DNA from: Mesorhizobium temperatum | GTDB lineage: Bacteria > Pseudomonadota > Alphaproteobacteria > Rhizobiales > Rhizobiaceae | Direction: 5' to 3' | Length of the DNA: 64,000 nt | NCBI RefSeq assembly: GCF_002284575.1 | Contig: NZ_NPKJ01000072.1 | Coordinates: 90,889 to 154,888, forward strand | Shown: positions 43,301-52,355 of the stretch, one piece after another | Position numbering within the stretch: the stretch's first letter is position 1 | How the letters are laid out: each line of letters opens with the position of its first letter | Program-made: the position numbers and the translations under genes | The notes under the pieces: model-generated | Database searches by the model: none | What the model was told of the DNA's origin: nothing | The model's input: only the letters and a program-made list of their open reading frames with translations

Positions 43301-44119
43301 AATGTCGGTATAGTAGGCAAGGGAAGGGTCCAGCGCATTCGCGCCCACAGTATTGTCAAACAAGGCTTCGACCAGCCGTGTCTTGCCAACACCTGAAAGG
43401 CCGACCAGGCGAACAACCTGCCGTGGATTTCGCAGGGCATCTCGTAGGCGGTTGATGCCATTTACGGCCGACAGGCCTTCACCATCGTCTTTGTTACCCG
43501 TCTTGATGCGTGCCTCGTCATCAAGAAGATAGCGTTTATCCGCGCCCGCCGGCACGCTCGACCAGTCCCCGTAAGACTTCCACCCCGGGATGGGCCTTCC
43601 AACTCGGGAACGAACCCACGCGATTAACCCCGGATGGTTACGCACCCAGCTCGCAATGCGGTTGCCATCGTAGAAGTCGAGATGCAGCCCTGCGGCATCT
43701 CCAATACCTTTCATCGCTTCTGCCATCGCGGCTCGGCGATCGTCTAATGCGGAGTCTGCCGCAGAGCTGGTTGAGCTGACAATGATATAGGCGCCTTCCT
43801 TGGTGGCCATTTGCTCAATCACCGGACGAATGAAGCCCTTCGGCTTCATCTCCTTCGGGATTTCCGATGGTGGCATGTTGGGTTTCTTCACCTGAAACCC
43901 GGTTGCAGCCCTTGGAATGAAGCCCTCGATGTGGGTCCCGGTGGGCAGCGCCACACGCACATCAAGGCCGCCATCCTTAGCGGTTTGGTTGCCGCCCCAG
44001 GTCACGGCTGAGATAGGCAGGTCTGCGCGCAGGAGAGTGGCCTCGCAGAGAAGGCCAATCAGCGTCCGCAAATCCTCGTCGTTCAATGCAGCAATATCGT
44101 CGCGGGTAGTTTCAAACAT
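40331..44119 (-). CDS. Giant STAND NTPase with N-terminal PD-(D/E)XK nuclease
   Basis: A 1262-residue protein with an Avs-like plan. Residues ~25-175 look like a Mrr/Cap4-type restriction nuclease: WGGNQTAKDGGLDVRV, with Asp53, and GFQVKKP, whose Gln76-Val-Lys78 fits the QxK version of the active site. Residues ~220-420 are a STAND ATPase with Walker A GLSGVGKT (240-247) and Walker B AILVID (295-300). The last ~800 residues are helical and probably form a sensor of repeats. In characterised Avs systems such proteins bind a phage protein through the repeats and unleash the nuclease. It lies in an operon with a second STAND gene before it and a PIN-like gene after it. Confidence 0.85.
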   Translation of the reverse strand: MFETTRDDIAALNDEDLRTLIGLLCEATLLRADLPISAVTWGGNQTAKDGGLDVRVALPTGTHIEGFIPRAATGFQVKKPNMPPSEIPKEMKPKGFIRPVIEQMATKEGAYIIVSSTSSAADSALDDRRAAMAEAMKGIGDAAGLHLDFYDGNRIASWVRNHPGLIAWVRSRVGRPIPGWKSYGDWSSVPAGADKRYLLDDEARIKTGNKDDGEGLSAVNGINRLRDALRNPRQVVRLVGLSGVGKTRLVEALFDNTVGANALDPSLAYYTDIADAPDPQPKGLASDLIAAGTRAILVIDNCPPETHRHLSEVVRAAGSTVSAITVEYDIREDQPEGTDVFSLETSSVPLIAKLVAGRFPDLSQLDSRRIAEFSGGNARIALALASTVKKTETVSGLTHTELFKRLFQQRHEHDAGLLQIAEACSLIYSFQGEDLTGENAELPVLGGLIGKTAQQVFTAAAELKRRDLLQKRGEWRAILPHAIANRLAELALQNIPYSVIEAAIVNGSSERLLRSFSRRLGYLDSSKEAQTIAKGWLAPGGLLSDVSNLNPLGHAMLENVAPVQPRATLSALENSFANADGDTLLAGAPLIRLLHALAYDAELFKRSVALLCKFAGMHGEVVESDAEKAIAPLFYVAFSATHAPLSMRLDAATELLKSDKPVECHLGVKALEAMMTTEQFRPYSSFEFGARSRDYGYHPKSKAEYDQWFVNVLRTAEFFALHDSKVRARVQKSIARKFRGLWANAGQFDTLERVSRAIAKDGFWREGWIATRQTRRYSAKMLDTGALQRLTKLGEFLRPKDLIDSVRGIVLGERGGSLDDFEDDDEMDIVERLKRVAEAVVEFGKEVAADEKVLATLLPELIGGHGRLFEFGQGLALGADEPRIMWKRLAAQVASAEQPNVQLLRGFLNGLQTKDPTATQVFLDEAVEDAVLGKWLVDLQASVTIDEAGVGRLHRALELGKATTHDFFVLVGGRVCDPIPGPAFRDLVVAIGAKRDGNPIALQILLMRLHSDGSAGRKPLPETLEAGRILLSRHTFEPDSRRIDRSDHTLGVIARTCLNGPEGAPVARRAWRDLKTAIEKHDVYAWDHDDFLQGLFKTQPATMLDELAAGSDQDRENNIDIVQDVMHGHPNPVSVVSDDVILEWCAADPELRYPFAAAVAQLFTRSDDKADLEWRPIIKALLERAPDPIAVFQAINLWPRSFEGSFATECEIRLRLLDRLETGPNPGLIAAVKETRAKLAATIAKERRDELEEDRAESGRFE

Positions 44120-44256
44120 TGGTCGAAACTAGGGGAGAGCTTAACGGCGCGTCAAATGATGTAGTCAAAGCGATAGAAGTTTCCACAAATAGGCCGATCC
44201 AGCAAAAACTAAGCGCATAAATGCCCGTCGTGAAAGGTGCTGGCGCGGGAATTTGG

Positions 44257-47200
44257 TCAGGAGCCAGAATCCGCCTGCCGCTGCTGCGGGGCGTCTTCAA
44301 GCGTCTTGATTGCTCGCACTGCTAGGTGCCCATGCCTGGGATGAATTGACCAGGCCCGAAGGAGTTGGATGTCGTTTGCGTTGCCGGAGTGTTCCAGGTT
44401 TGCCAGCGCTTTCTCGATTACGTCGTCGATGCGGAAAAACTCAAAATAACCCGTTTGGCGTGTCGGCTGTTCAAGCGCAGCACGGTAGATGGCAGCGATT
44501 TCATCTGGAAAATCCCGGGCGAATGATGTCACCAGCGGCTCCGGTCCTGGAAGCCGCTCCGCTCTGTCAATATGCTCGAAGTTCGAACGGAAGAATTCGC
44601 CGATAACGGCTGCCGCCACACCATATTCATGCCGCGACAAGACCGCCAGCGGCCCCGCGCAGTTAAGCTTACGTTCGGCCTGTGAGAGGTCATCACGATT
44701 CAGCCAATAGATAATCGCACCACAAGCCAGAAACGCCTGATCCGCCGGAGGCTCTGCCTCTGCCGATCGGTCAGGCAACGGATAGTGCAGACGTGCAAGC
44801 GCTGCATGCGCCATTTGGAAGGTGCGAACGGCGTCCTGCATCATCACTTCCTTTTTCGGCGGCAGGGCCGTCCATCGCACGATGGCAGGACCGGCGGCTG
44901 GGTCGCCGCACTTTGCCACTTCCGCAAGCAAGGGAGCCGAGAACGTCGAATGGCGGTCGACATCCTGCGCTGCCAGTAATAACAATGCGTTGCGGTCATC
45001 GCTCGACAAGCCGCCCCACGCTTCCCAATAGGCGCCATCATAGGGATGGTCGAATTGAGCGCTCCACAGTCCAGCGGCAGCGCCAGCCATCAAAGGATCC
45101 TCACGGTTCGCCAATACCGCGTCCATTTCGGCCTTGACGTTTGCGACATGCCCGGCCTCGTCATCATCGAGCGCGCCGAGAAATTTCAGCGCATCAATCA
45201 TGCCTGTTGAATCGAAACCATTATTTGTAGGCATCAAGTCGTGGATGACGTCAATCAAGGCCTGACGTTCATCATCGGTGAGAGCGCGGGCACTCATGCC
45301 GGCCGCTTGCATAAGTGCCGAGCGCAATTGATGGGCAGCTTTTGCCCAAATGCGTTTCAGGATAGCCGGCAAAAGGGGGCCGATTGAATCAGCGTCCCGC
45401 TGGGAATATCTGTCGAGCTCGATGAGCAAGCCGACCTGGCCGGGGCTCAATGTTTTCTGAACCCAACCGTTCCCGCAGATTGGCCTCAGCCGCGATGTTC
45501 GGCCCAGAATAGAGGTGGCCGCTATTGATTGGGTTGCAAATGCATGCAAGGCCGATCTCGCACCCCCCAAACCCGGTGTAACTCATCGCATAGAGGCCGC
45601 TACGCAGGTTTATCTTCTGTTTTTTTGCTTCGTCAAAGAGCCTGTTGTATTCCTCGGCCAGCCGATCATCCATCTTTCCAACCAGATCAAGCACTTGATC
45701 GAGACGTCGGCCTGCCACAAGTTCACGCGCAATGGCCCCAAGAACCGAGCGGTCCTGGTCTGTCCATTCCTGCAAAGTCTCCGGTTTCGACAGGACGTTC
45801 CAGGCGATATCTTTCGATAGGTCAAATCGCACCGTTTCGATCTCTTGCCCGGCACGCGAAAGCACGTCGTCGCAGCGTTGGTTGGCCCAGAGCCGGGCGT
45901 CTCCGCCGAATTGCCCGGCAAGGCATGCGCTCACGATCCAGACATCCGAAAGCTTGGACAACACCTGCCGGCGAAGGCCGTCATCATCGATTGCCCCCAG
46001 CACGAAGGGCTTCATTTCAAGATGCCGTGACAGGCGCAACGCTGACACCACTGCATCCGGGTTGTCGCCAGCGCGCCGCAAAATCGCCTCGGCGCCGAAT
46101 ACGTTCAGGAACATTTCGTGGCTGAAACTCAGCCGGTCGCCGCGCTTGTCCAAGAGGTTTACGACCTGAAGTGTCTGCAACAGAGCTCCGGAAACACCTT
46201 CACGATCTGACAACCTATCAAGATCTCGAACCGACAGGCCGAAGCTTACCCGGTCGGTCATCATCCCTGCGATGCGCGACAGAGCGCGGATACCATCCGA
46301 AGCAGCGGGGCCAAGCCTTTCGCGCACATAAGCATCGAACAGGCCGTACTTGGTAGTTCCAGCCGGGAGGTTCTGTCCAAGCTGCCCGACCATCCTTGCC
46401 TCAAGGCCGCTTCCCACGGTGTCCAGTAGTTCGGAAAATGCTTCTGCCGATCCATTGCCTGCGGCTTGCCGGGCAATAGCCTGCTTCGTTTTCATGTCGG
46501 GCGCCTGCACGCCATAAGTATCTACGGGCAGAAGATCCTTGCGCTCAAGCTCTATCCTGCTCGAAATAACCACCGTTGCATCGTACCGCTTAACGGCGGC
46601 AGCGATGCTTCGCGTCAGGCGTTGCCGTTCCGATGGAGTGCATTCGTTGTAACCATCGACCACAAGCAAAAGGGGTCGATCCAGCAAGCCTGCAGCCCGG
46701 ATCAAGGCAACGGCTGAGCGCGCGTCGAGCAGCGTTGCCTCACGGTTTGCCACCTCCCGCAAATTGCCCTCGAAATCCTTTGCCGGAATGACAATCGGCA
46801 CATCCCCGCGGGCAAGCGCGATGAGAGCCCCCGTATAGGAAAGAAGGCTTTTGCCGCAGCCGGAAGCGCCCATAAGCAGAAGGTTGCCGCCCGCAATACC
46901 CCGTTCGGCAACGATGTCTGATGCAAGCGTCTCACCATCATGCACGCAACTCACCGGGACCATGGCAGACGCAAGCGGGCCGTAGGTGAGCGTGAAAGCC
47001 TCGCTATATGCGTTGAGTAGCCGTTCGGCATCCAGCAGTTCTGGGCTCAAGGCTGCATCGAGCGACGGGACTGCGATCAGGCGACGGTGCGCCGCAAATG
47101 CGCGCCACCGATCCAATGACCAGCCACGCTGTGCAGCAGCCGACGTAATGAATGCAGGCAAGGCATCGAGGCCGCAAACCGAAACCTTGAAATCACCCTT

Positions 47201-47614
47201 TGGGACCGTCGAGCCGACTGGGATGGCGGGAACGAATACCAGGGCCGCATAAGGGTAGGGGACCGCTGTTCCGGCAAACGCTGCCATGGCATCACGGAGC
47301 GCATTTTTTTCGGCGAGGGCCTGCACGTATAGATTGGGAATTTCTTTCCACCGCCCGGAAGCGCGGCCCACATGCCAGTCGCCGTTTTCCTCACCTCGCA
47401 CGGCCGACATGAAGCCCTTTGACTCGACAACGAGTGCGCGTTGGTCGAGACCGATAACGAGATCAATCTGCCGGCCACCGAAGTTTACGTTGGCAAGGAT
47501 AACCGCCGGAATGCCCTGCGCTGTTAGAAACTCGACGGCGCGCGCAAGCACGGCGCGCTCGGAAGCATGCTCGATGGGGGCTCCAATGAAAATTTCGATA
47601 GAGGCCACTCGCAA
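44257..47614 (-). pseudogene. NERD-nuclease STAND NTPase, split by a one-base frameshift
   Basis: From ATG 47614 one frame codes for 741 residues: a NERD-type nuclease (RQIDLVIGLDQRALVVESKG, with D51, E64 and K66), then a STAND/NACHT-like ATPase with Walker A GASGCGKS (249-256) and Walker B LLLVVDGYNE (315-324). This frame runs off after LGSENIEP. A second frame picks up at once with GQVGLLIELDRYSQRDADSI and continues about 395 residues of helical sequence to 44257. The break lies in a GGGG run at 45442-45445; removing one base joins the halves as a ~1118-residue protein. So it is either a recent knock-out or a sequence error. First gene of the three-gene operon. Confidence 0.75.
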
Positions 47615-47896
47615 CTCTTTAATGCCGGTTCAGCCCGATTATGCACGAAAGGCCGGGGGAACGCCCACCAGAGATTTGTAGATTTCTTACTTGAAAATCG
47701 CCTTACCGACGAGGGCAGAGCCAGAGTGTATATCGAAGAACTTCGTGCTATCTGACCGCCTCAGTCCTAGGCTATATGCGATCGCACGGATATAACGGGA
47801 GCTTGGAGAAGCTCCAATCCCAAACTGAATATGGCCAAGTGCTGAAGCAAGTTTTGTTTTAGTCTCTACCCCATTTTTTCAAGGTTGTTTTCAACG

Positions 47897-48715
47897 ATGA
47901 CTACGCCTGCCCATCTCGACTGGCTTGTCGATACCGGCCAGCGGTTGAAAACCGCTGACGGTGTTGAAATTGAAGTTTGGGAGCTTCAGCACGTGGACGA
48001 TTCGACCGTGCTTTCTGCCTGGGCGAAGCATTTTCGTGAGCACTACGTCGATGACGACATGCTGAAGAAACTTGTCGAGGGAACGGGCAAAACCGCCGGC
48101 CAATTTCTTGTTGATACAAAATTTCCCGACGAAAAAGCAGCGCCTGGCCCCAGCGTTCGGTCGGGAGATTTTGCAGAGATTCTTGTCGCCGACTACATTG
48201 AATACAAACTCGGATACTGGTGCCCAAGGCAACTTCGCTATGACCAGAAATGGAACCGCAACGAGTCGACGAAGGGTTGCGATGTATTGGGCTTCCAGTT
48301 CGTCAAAGATGGTGGCGTTGATCCGAATGACGAGCTCTTTGTCTTTGAGTCCAAGGCGTCAATGTCGGGCAACAAACCTATTAATCGCCTGCAAGATGCC
48401 GTAGCCGATTCCGGAAAGGACGTGCTGCGAGAAGCGACGACACTAAATGCCCTCAAACAGCGTTTTCTTGAGCGCGGCGACACAGCACCGGCGCTCAAAG
48501 TCCAGCGTTTCCAAGATATTGCGGACCGTCCGTTCAAACGGATCAGCGGCGCGGCGGCGATACTGAACTCGCCTTTGTATGATGAAACGCTGATTTCCCA
48601 AACGACCACGGCTGGTCACGTCAACGCTACGAACCTAAAGCTCATCGTCATTCGCGGCGAAGCGCTTATGGATCTTGTCAACGCATTATACGCGAGGGCA
48701 GCCAATGAAGCCTGA
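47897..48715 (+). CDS. hamA: Hachiman anti-phage system nuclease HamA (DUF1837)
   Basis: A 272-residue HamA protein. The C-terminal DUF1837 part is the nuclease: SGDFAEILVADYIEYKLG (89-106), an Asp in TKGCDVLGF (129) and the ExK in FVFESKAS (Glu151, Lys153), the usual PD-(D/E)XK set. In Hachiman the complex with HamB surveys DNA and, when HamB detects damage or phage activity, HamA degrades cell DNA. The ATG at 47897 is chosen over a TTG four codons earlier. It overlaps hamB by 11 bp and is divergent from the STAND operon across a 280-bp gap that should hold both promoters. Confidence 0.93.
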   Translation: MTTPAHLDWLVDTGQRLKTADGVEIEVWELQHVDDSTVLSAWAKHFREHYVDDDMLKKLVEGTGKTAGQFLVDTKFPDEKAAPGPSVRSGDFAEILVADYIEYKLGYWCPRQLRYDQKWNRNESTKGCDVLGFQFVKDGGVDPNDELFVFESKASMSGNKPINRLQDAVADSGKDVLREATTLNALKQRFLERGDTAPALKVQRFQDIADRPFKRISGAAAILNSPLYDETLISQTTTAGHVNATNLKLIVIRGEALMDLVNALYARAANEA

Positions 48716-51700
48716 AGCGAACGCACAGCAAGTACTTGCTGTCACCCGATCAAAAGCTAAAATGTATGAATTTGATGTGCCGCTCGAAGCGCATATCGCC
48801 TTGCCGCAGCGGCCAGAGTTATTGTTTTCACTGGCCGTGGGGTTGCTGGGCGATGCCGCTGCCTCTATCGCCGCGGGTGAAGCAGTCGCCGGCCGCGAAC
48901 AAACCACACATCAGTCTTTGGTGTTCGCAGCAACCTATTTTGAGGCCTACAACGAAAGCCGCCTCGACGGTGACGTGAAGGTTGACTTCTCAATCCTTGG
49001 TGCGGCCGCGTATTACCTCGCTGACAGTCCGGGAAGCGCGGTGGTTGTTGCCCGTTGGGCTGAACCTCCCCCTGCCACGCTCGGGTCGGGGTTGGCCCTA
49101 TTGTCCTACCACCTCCTGCTATCGAACTATGGGCCGATCAGCCCCACCGCTTATCAGGCATATCCAGATCGCATACTTTCCGCGATGGCGTCATACCTTA
49201 GTGGTGCTGGCAGCGAGGACGATGCGGTTACGCTTGCCCTGACAGTTCGAGAAGAGGCTTATCGTTCAGGGGATGGACGAGAGCTGTTGTACGCCGATGT
49301 GGTGACGGCGATTGTTCGCAAGAAGATCACGAATTCTGCGCGAGCAATCTTACCAGAGGCCTCAGGCCTTGCCCCGGAGGTTTGGCAGCCTGCACTCGAG
49401 CGAGCTGCCTTTCCGCGTGAGTTGTGGCCGTCTCAACAACGCATTTGTACGGCGGGCGTGCTTCGTGGCACTTCGGCGATCATCCAGATGCCGACAAGTG
49501 CGGGAAAAACCCGAGCAACCGAGTTAATACTGCGTAGCGCCTTTCTCAGCGACCGGGCATCCCTTGCGGTCATCGTCTGTCCGTTTCGCTCGCTCTGCCA
49601 TGACATTCGTGGCGATATGGCCCGAGCCTTTTCTGGCGAAAATGTCGTGTTGAACGAGGCGACCGATAGCTTTCAGCAAGACCTTACCGTTGAAGCGCTT
49701 TGGGAGCAGAGAACAATCCTGATCGTCACGCCGGAAAAGCTTCTCTACCTGCTGCGAACGACACCTGAGCTTGCCCAGCATATTGGCCTCGTCATTTATG
49801 ACGAAGGGCATCAGTTCGATAGCGGAGCACGCGGCGTCACATACGAACTCCTGCTGACCTCTCTTAAATTATCGCTGTTGGAAAATACCCAGATTGTTTT
49901 GATCTCTGCGGTGATAGCGAACGCCCGCAATATTGCCGGCTGGTTGATCGACGACGAGGATGCCGTTGTCGATGGTGCAGGGCTTTTGCCGACTGCGCGT
50001 CGCGTCGCATTTGCAAGTTGGCTCGCACAGCTCGGTCGGCTTGAGTATGTAAGCCCACTTGATCCTGACGATACTGAATTCTTCGTGCCTCGCGTGATTA
50101 ACCGCGTGTTGCTTCAGAAGCTCAAGCCTCGAGCCAAAGACGAGTACTTTCCAAGGGCGGAAGATGGAAATTCAATCGGCCTGTATCTCGGGCTCAAGCT
50201 TGTTTCCAAGGGGAGTGTCGCTGTGTTTTGCGGGCGCAAGGACACGGCCGTCAAAATTTGCGCGAATGCCGTCGAAGTGTTTCAGCGGAGTGATGCTTTC
50301 AGCCGACCCGTCGAGCAAGCCGATCCCGAGGAGGTGCAAAAGCTGGCTTCGCTATTTTCACGCCAAATCGGAGAAACGGCTTCAACTACGAAGGCAGCAG
50401 AGTTGGGAATCTTCCCGCATCATGCCAGTGTGCCGAGTGGGCTGCGCCTTTCGGTTGAGTTCGCCATGAAAACAAACCGCATAAATTTCGTGGTTTGCAC
50501 GTCGACCCTGGCGCAAGGTGTTAATCTTCCCATCCGCTACCTTATTGTCACCGGGGTCTATCAAGGCGGCGAGCGGATGCTAGTACGGGATTTTCACAAT
50601 CTCATTGGCCGCGCTGGGCGTGCCGGTATGCACACCGAAGGCAGCATTATTTTCGCTGATACGAAGGTGTTCGATAAAAAACGCCAGAGACGCGAGAGGT
50701 GGCGGTGGCGAACCGCAAAGCAGCTGCTGAATCCAGCGAATTCCGAGCCGTCCAGCAGCAGCATATCGGCGATTTTTGGTCCCTTCGAATTCGGCGACCC
50801 GGTCAGGAGGGTCAGAATAAACGTCGAAGTCCTTCACACTCTGGTTTTCGATGACGACACGGCTGTTGAAAACACCGTAAATCAGATGATAGCCAATACC
50901 CTTGGGGTTCCGGCCAAGCAGTTCCGGCAATTTCTACGAGAGCGTGTGCAGATTGTGCATGGGATAGTATCATTCCTCCTCGCCCATCTGGACTTTGCCG
51001 AAGATGGCCTGGCGGAGCGTGCTGTCAATCTCGCCAAGAACACACTTGCTCACTACCTCGCTGATGAAGGGCAGAGGGCGCAATTCGAAACCGTCTTCCA
51101 AAGGATTGCTGAGCGTATTCTCGCTGGTGCTGCGACGGAAGACTCGCGAGCAACACTACGGCGGTCGCCTCTGGCCCCGACCACCGTCAATTCCATAAAA
51201 GCATGGCTAGAGGCTAGCCGTGGCGCCCTGACGCAGGCCTTCGAGGCTGGGACGCTTCTTGCATCAATGTCCCCTGTGGTCCTGCAGTATAATCGCAGCA
51301 ACTCGATAACGTCCGTATCCGATCAGACTGTTATGCCACTTATCATTCAGCAGTGGGTAACGGGTGCAACCTTCGCAACGATCTTCCAGTTTCTGGTAGA
51401 AAGGAACATTCGTATCGGCGGCAATAACCGCCGCCCAACGGTTGAGGATGCTGTAGCGATTTGCGAGAGCGGACTAGGATACGAAGGCGCAATGATCCTT
51501 GCCACCATTGCCGACCTCGCGGAAGGAGATGACGGAGAATTGCCAGGTGCGCTTGCGCTTCTCCAGCAGCAACTAAAGTGCGGATTGCCGTCTCGTGCGG
51601 CTCTCGGCTTCTTCGAAGCCGGCTTTGCTGATCGCGTGGTGGCGCAGACGTTAGCCGAGGCTTTTCCAGACGTCGTTGACCGCCAATCCGCGCGAATTGC

Positions 51701-51788
51701 CGTTCGCGGCAGCGCCGCTCAGACGCGCGAAGTTCTTGACCAATTTCCCTCGTACTTCAGCTCGGTCCTCGACGAGTTACTGACCTAA
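48705..51788 (+). CDS. hamB: Hachiman anti-phage system helicase HamB
   Basis: A 1027-residue superfamily 2 helicase. The N-terminal ~230 residues are HamB-specific and helical. The helicase core has motif I MPTSAGKTRATE (about 260-271), motif II YDEGHQF (DEGH, near 365), the motif V-like STLAQGVNLPIRYL, and motif VI LIGRAGRAG (near 632), as in Ski2-like enzymes. A long C-terminal helical region follows. HamB is the DNA-sensing motor that controls HamA. All motifs are intact, so this is probably a working two-gene Hachiman system. Confidence 0.94.
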   Translation: MKPEANAQQVLAVTRSKAKMYEFDVPLEAHIALPQRPELLFSLAVGLLGDAAASIAAGEAVAGREQTTHQSLVFAATYFEAYNESRLDGDVKVDFSILGAAAYYLADSPGSAVVVARWAEPPPATLGSGLALLSYHLLLSNYGPISPTAYQAYPDRILSAMASYLSGAGSEDDAVTLALTVREEAYRSGDGRELLYADVVTAIVRKKITNSARAILPEASGLAPEVWQPALERAAFPRELWPSQQRICTAGVLRGTSAIIQMPTSAGKTRATELILRSAFLSDRASLAVIVCPFRSLCHDIRGDMARAFSGENVVLNEATDSFQQDLTVEALWEQRTILIVTPEKLLYLLRTTPELAQHIGLVIYDEGHQFDSGARGVTYELLLTSLKLSLLENTQIVLISAVIANARNIAGWLIDDEDAVVDGAGLLPTARRVAFASWLAQLGRLEYVSPLDPDDTEFFVPRVINRVLLQKLKPRAKDEYFPRAEDGNSIGLYLGLKLVSKGSVAVFCGRKDTAVKICANAVEVFQRSDAFSRPVEQADPEEVQKLASLFSRQIGETASTTKAAELGIFPHHASVPSGLRLSVEFAMKTNRINFVVCTSTLAQGVNLPIRYLIVTGVYQGGERMLVRDFHNLIGRAGRAGMHTEGSIIFADTKVFDKKRQRRERWRWRTAKQLLNPANSEPSSSSISAIFGPFEFGDPVRRVRINVEVLHTLVFDDDTAVENTVNQMIANTLGVPAKQFRQFLRERVQIVHGIVSFLLAHLDFAEDGLAERAVNLAKNTLAHYLADEGQRAQFETVFQRIAERILAGAATEDSRATLRRSPLAPTTVNSIKAWLEASRGALTQAFEAGTLLASMSPVVLQYNRSNSITSVSDQTVMPLIIQQWVTGATFATIFQFLVERNIRIGGNNRRPTVEDAVAICESGLGYEGAMILATIADLAEGDDGELPGALALLQQQLKCGLPSRAALGFFEAGFADRVVAQTLAEAFPDVVDRQSARIAVRGSAAQTREVLDQFPSYFSSVLDELLT

Positions 51789-52355
51789 GGCGCGGCGAAG
51801 GAGTATATCCACTGCATCACATATGACGTCATCATGAGGCCAGCACTTTGGCCGACACCGGATATCGCCGCACATCAGGGTATATTACCCCCCGAGTGAC
51901 GTAACTCAGCCCGCACACCGCACTACGCAACATCTGCGTCGGCACCGACTATCTGTGACCACGGTAGCGTCGGGCCAAAACCTCGAAGTGACAATACGGC
52001 TTCCACACCCGGCAGTTCATTAGCCTAAGCCAATGGCAGCTTTCCGCCGCATCTCGGCCATTGAGCTAGCCTGGACTAATCCCAGGAGCGGACGTCCAAG
52101 CGCAGTGGTCACGTGTCAGCTTCGCGCGAGAGGCGGACATCGGTTTATCGAGCACAAGGGGCGCTCCGATTGCGATCGGGCTCCCAGCTAGGTGGCTTCG
52201 CGAAAGCGCCACGATGCTATGACCGCCGCGTCGAGCCGCCTCCACGGCGAAATATCTACATCCCCGACCTGCACATCAGGCTGAAGGCAAAAGTGCGCAA
52301 CTTCCACTAGTTGGGATAGATGGACGTTCGGCTATTCTGCCCTGTCAGGAGGCAC
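51789..52355. other. Gap between hamB and the phosphorylase-STAND gene (convergent)
   Basis: 567 bp between convergent genes. A 65-residue frame at 52113-52310 is the longest and is not recognisable. No IS end, RNA or clear terminator was found. Confidence 0.45.

Noticed and set aside
45389..45570. Overlapping frames in the NERD-STAND gene considered as two separate overlapping genes
   Set aside because: The second frame has no start signal, and dropping one G joins both into one continuous domain architecture.
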